Shown one piece after another: positions 39,449-41,115 of a DNA stretch of 41,115 bases; positions within the stretch are counted from its first letter, which is position 1, and each line of letters opens with the position of its first letter. Origin of the DNA: Candidatus Daviesbacteria bacterium RIFCSPHIGHO2_01_FULL_40_11 (lineage in GTDB: Bacteria > Patescibacteriota > Microgenomatia > Daviesbacterales > UBA10151); assembly GCA_001776635.1 (NCBI GenBank), contig MFCP01000040.1, positions 12,552-53,666 of the forward strand, in the 5' to 3' direction. The position numbers and the translations under genes are program-made. Below the pieces are notes generated by a model. That model searched no databases. It was given only the letters and a program-made list of their open reading frames with translations, and was not told the origin of the DNA.

Positions 39449-41083
39449 TTATGCAACCGATAGTAGATCTACTCCTGCCTTAAATGCTTGTCCTTTTGTA
39501 AGTTGGTTTTGCAAAATTAATTTGGAAAGTTTGGCTTCCAGGGTGTCTTGCATTAAGCGGCGCATCGGTCGGGCTCCCAGCACCGGGTCAAATCCCCTTT
39601 TGGCAAATTCTGCCACCAGGGCAGGATCAAATTCCACCAAAAAACCTTTTTCCTTCATCTGTTTTTGCAAAGAAGTTAGTTTAATCTTCACAATCTTTTG
39701 CAGATCCTCCGGTGATAACGGCTTAAATAGCACTACATCATCAAATCTATTAATAAGTTCCGGCTTAAAAATCTTCAAGAGTTCCTCGTTGATCCCTTTT
39801 TCTATCTGTTCCAAGGTCCGACCCTGCTTTAAACCTTCAGCAATAATTAGCGATCCGGCATTTGAAGTAGCAATAATAATAGTATTGGTAAAATCTATTG
39901 TCCTTCCATCCGCATCAGTTAACCTCCCGTCCTCCAAAACTTGCAAAAACAAAGTTAAAATCTTCGGGTCTGCTTTTTCAAACTCATCCAAAAGCAGTAA
40001 AGCGTAAGGGCGCTGCCTGACAGCTTCTGTTAATTGCCCTTCTTGTCCCGACCCACCGATTAACCGGCTCACCGATTCACTGCTCTGGTACTCAGACATA
40101 TCAAATCTGATAAAAGCACCTTCTGTTTTGAAATATACCTCTGACAATGTCTTAGCGAGTTCTGTTTTACCGACTCCAGTAGGACCCACAAATAGGAAAG
40201 ACCCAATCGGCCTGGCTTCTTCACGAAGGCCGGTGGCGCTGCGCCTTAGAGCATCGGCCACAGTTTTGACTGCTTGTTCCTGGTCTATCAACCTTTGATG
40301 TATTTCATCCTCCAAATTGAGCAGTTTATTCTTATCGGTGTTGTCAACTTCCATCAGAGGAACCTTAACTCTGGCAGAAATCACTCTCCTAATTACCTCC
40401 TTCGTCACCCATCCGTTTAAGGGTTGTGTTAAAGCTTCCTTTAAAACGCTTATGGCACTGTCAGGCAAAACGCGGTCGTGAATCAGTTTTTGAGAAAGCG
40501 CCACTGCAGTCTTGATGGCGACAAAAGTCATCTTAACCTTACTCTTCCTCTCGGCTTCTATGGCCCGATCTTCTAAAATCTTTAGAGTATCATCTTCGGT
40601 GGCTGGAGACAGTTCAACTTTACGGAATAATCTGGCAAAAGAACTGTTTTTTTCTAAAATCCGGCTGTAATTTTCCGCTTCAGTGGTACCGATAAACTGG
40701 AAACTATCCGACTCTAAATAGGGCTGCATTAGGGAATATAGATTCAAACTGGTTCCTACCTCTCCCATCCCTAGCTCATGAATCTCTTCTATGACAATAA
40801 TGATATTTTGGGCAAGCCCCACTTCCTCAAAGATCGCCTTCACCCGTTCTGCCAAGTCCCCCTGGGTTTTGATCCCTGATAAAAGCTTTGTTAAATCCAA
40901 TAAAACTATTCTTTTAGTAGCCAAGGCTTCCGGCGCATCTCCGGTCACTATTTGTTTGGCCAAATATCGCAAAGTGGCTGTTTTCCCGGAACCCGGAGGC
41001 CCTACTAAAATGACACTCCTACCGCCCTCTTGGGATAAAATGTTTATGATTTCCTTCAAAACCCCATTGTCTCTGACCAAATC
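39449..41083 (-). CDS. Clp-type AAA+ ATPase (ClpB/ClpC-like), N-terminus cut by window end
   Basis: About 545 residues of a tandem AAA+ unfoldase. Domain 1 has Walker A GPPGSGKTATL and a Walker B region IIIVIEEIHE, with Glu-Glu in place of Asp-Glu. Domain 2 has GPTGVGKTELAKTL, ALLLLDEFEKADPKI and the C-terminal GFDPVLGARPMRRLMQ. No long ClpB middle domain is visible in the part present. The start is missing: the frame is open back to 41101, but bases 41084-41115 are an inverted duplicate, so the sequence before LVRDNG is not reliable and the TTG at 41080 is not the natural start. ClpC versus ClpB cannot be decided without the N-domain. Confidence 0.88.
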   Translation of the reverse strand, partial: DLVRDNGVLKEIINILSQEGGRSVILVGPPGSGKTATLRYLAKQIVTGDAPEALATKRIVLLDLTKLLSGIKTQGDLAERVKAIFEEVGLAQNIIIVIEEIHELGMGEVGTSLNLYSLMQPYLESDSFQFIGTTEAENYSRILEKNSSFARLFRKVELSPATEDDTLKILEDRAIEAERKSKVKMTFVAIKTAVALSQKLIHDRVLPDSAISVLKEALTQPLNGWVTKEVIRRVISARVKVPLMEVDNTDKNKLLNLEDEIHQRLIDQEQAVKTVADALRRSATGLREEARPIGSFLFVGPTGVGKTELAKTLSEVYFKTEGAFIRFDMSEYQSSESVSRLIGGSGQEGQLTEAVRQRPYALLLLDEFEKADPKILTLFLQVLEDGRLTDADGRTIDFTNTIIIATSNAGSLIIAEGLKQGRTLEQIEKGINEELLKIFKPELINRFDDVVLFKPLSPEDLQKIVKIKLTSLQKQMKEKGFLVEFDPALVAEFAKRGFDPVLGARPMRRLMQDTLEAKLSKLILQNQLTKGQAFKAGVDLLSVA

Positions 41084-41115
41084 GGCGGTAGGAGTGTCAT
41101 TTTAGTAGGGCCTCC
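40995..41115. repeat. Perfect 32-bp inverted repeat ending at the window edge
   Basis: Bases 40995-41026 (starting GGAGGCCCTACTAAAATG) and 41084-41115 are exact reverse complements over 32 nt, with 57 nt between them, and the second copy ends on the last base. The first copy is coding for the Walker A region, so the second is most likely a fold-back artefact at a contig end rather than a real element. Confidence 0.9.

Noticed and set aside
1-41115. CRISPR array, tRNA, rRNA, prophage or defence system
   Set aside because: No regularly spaced repeats, no tRNA-like or rRNA sequence, and no transposase, integrase, Cas or restriction proteins were recognised.

Overview
The window looks like a fragment of a small-genome bacterium of the Candidate Phyla Radiation (Patescibacteria), most likely a Microgenomates-type lineage. 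This is inference from gene style, with no rRNA to confirm it. Signs are a very compact EF-Ts (149 aa), a prolyl-tRNA synthetase without the editing insertion, a trigger factor without its PPIase domain, short repeats inserted in frame in housekeeping genes, many 4-nt gene overlaps, and single small orphan genes scattered among core genes. Both ends cut genes. The last 32 bases are an exact inverted copy of bases 40995-41026, so the right edge is probably the end of an assembled contig with a fold-back artefact. No rRNA, tRNA, CRISPR, transposase or phage gene was found, and no stretch over 300 bases lacks a gene.

Layout. 1-843 (+): lipid kinase fragment and PAP2 phosphatase. 820-4027 (-): cmk, M16 peptidase, gdhA. 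4073-9943 (-): orphan genes, cysS, recR, ybaB, folD, glyA. 10032-10871 (+): alpha/beta hydrolase. 10864-16638 (-): one long run csaA-proS-tig-HIT-rpsU-yqeY-ybeY-dnaX. 16710-19954 (-): rpsB-tsf-frr-rseP, without pyrH. 20091-23675: folA, thyA and two dCTP deaminase-family genes, flanked by two small plus-strand orphans. 23672-28797 (-): lysine/diaminopimelate operon dapB-dapA-asd-dapL-lysA, every junction a 4-nt overlap; lysC lies upstream at 29510-30850. 30934-32242 (+): homoserine dehydrogenase broken by two frameshifts. 32250-36043 (-): small membrane protein, tmk, NYN-domain protein, a frameshifted orphan, pyrG. 36118-41083 (-): topA, three envelope-type small proteins, and a Clp-type AAA+ ATPase cut by the window end.

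How the genes fit together. glyA, folD, thyA, folA, a dUTPase-like protein, dcd and tmk together make a nearly complete thymidylate supply. cmk and pyrG serve cytidine nucleotides. lysC plus the dap operon gives lysine through LL-diaminopimelate aminotransferase; only dapF is not seen. The threonine/methionine branch (hom) is interrupted.

Regulatory style. Many genes have an extended -10 box (TGnTAnnnT) only 6-15 nt before the start codon, suggesting leaderless or near-leaderless mRNAs. Clear Shine-Dalgarno sites were seen upstream of rpsB, tsf and rpsU. The most unusual non-coding content is a family of about 140-bp structured intergenic repeats at 18968-19104, 21775-21914 and 22497-22642, whose closing stem changes sequence between copies but stays paired, and a possible pseudoknot around the rpsB ribosome-binding site.
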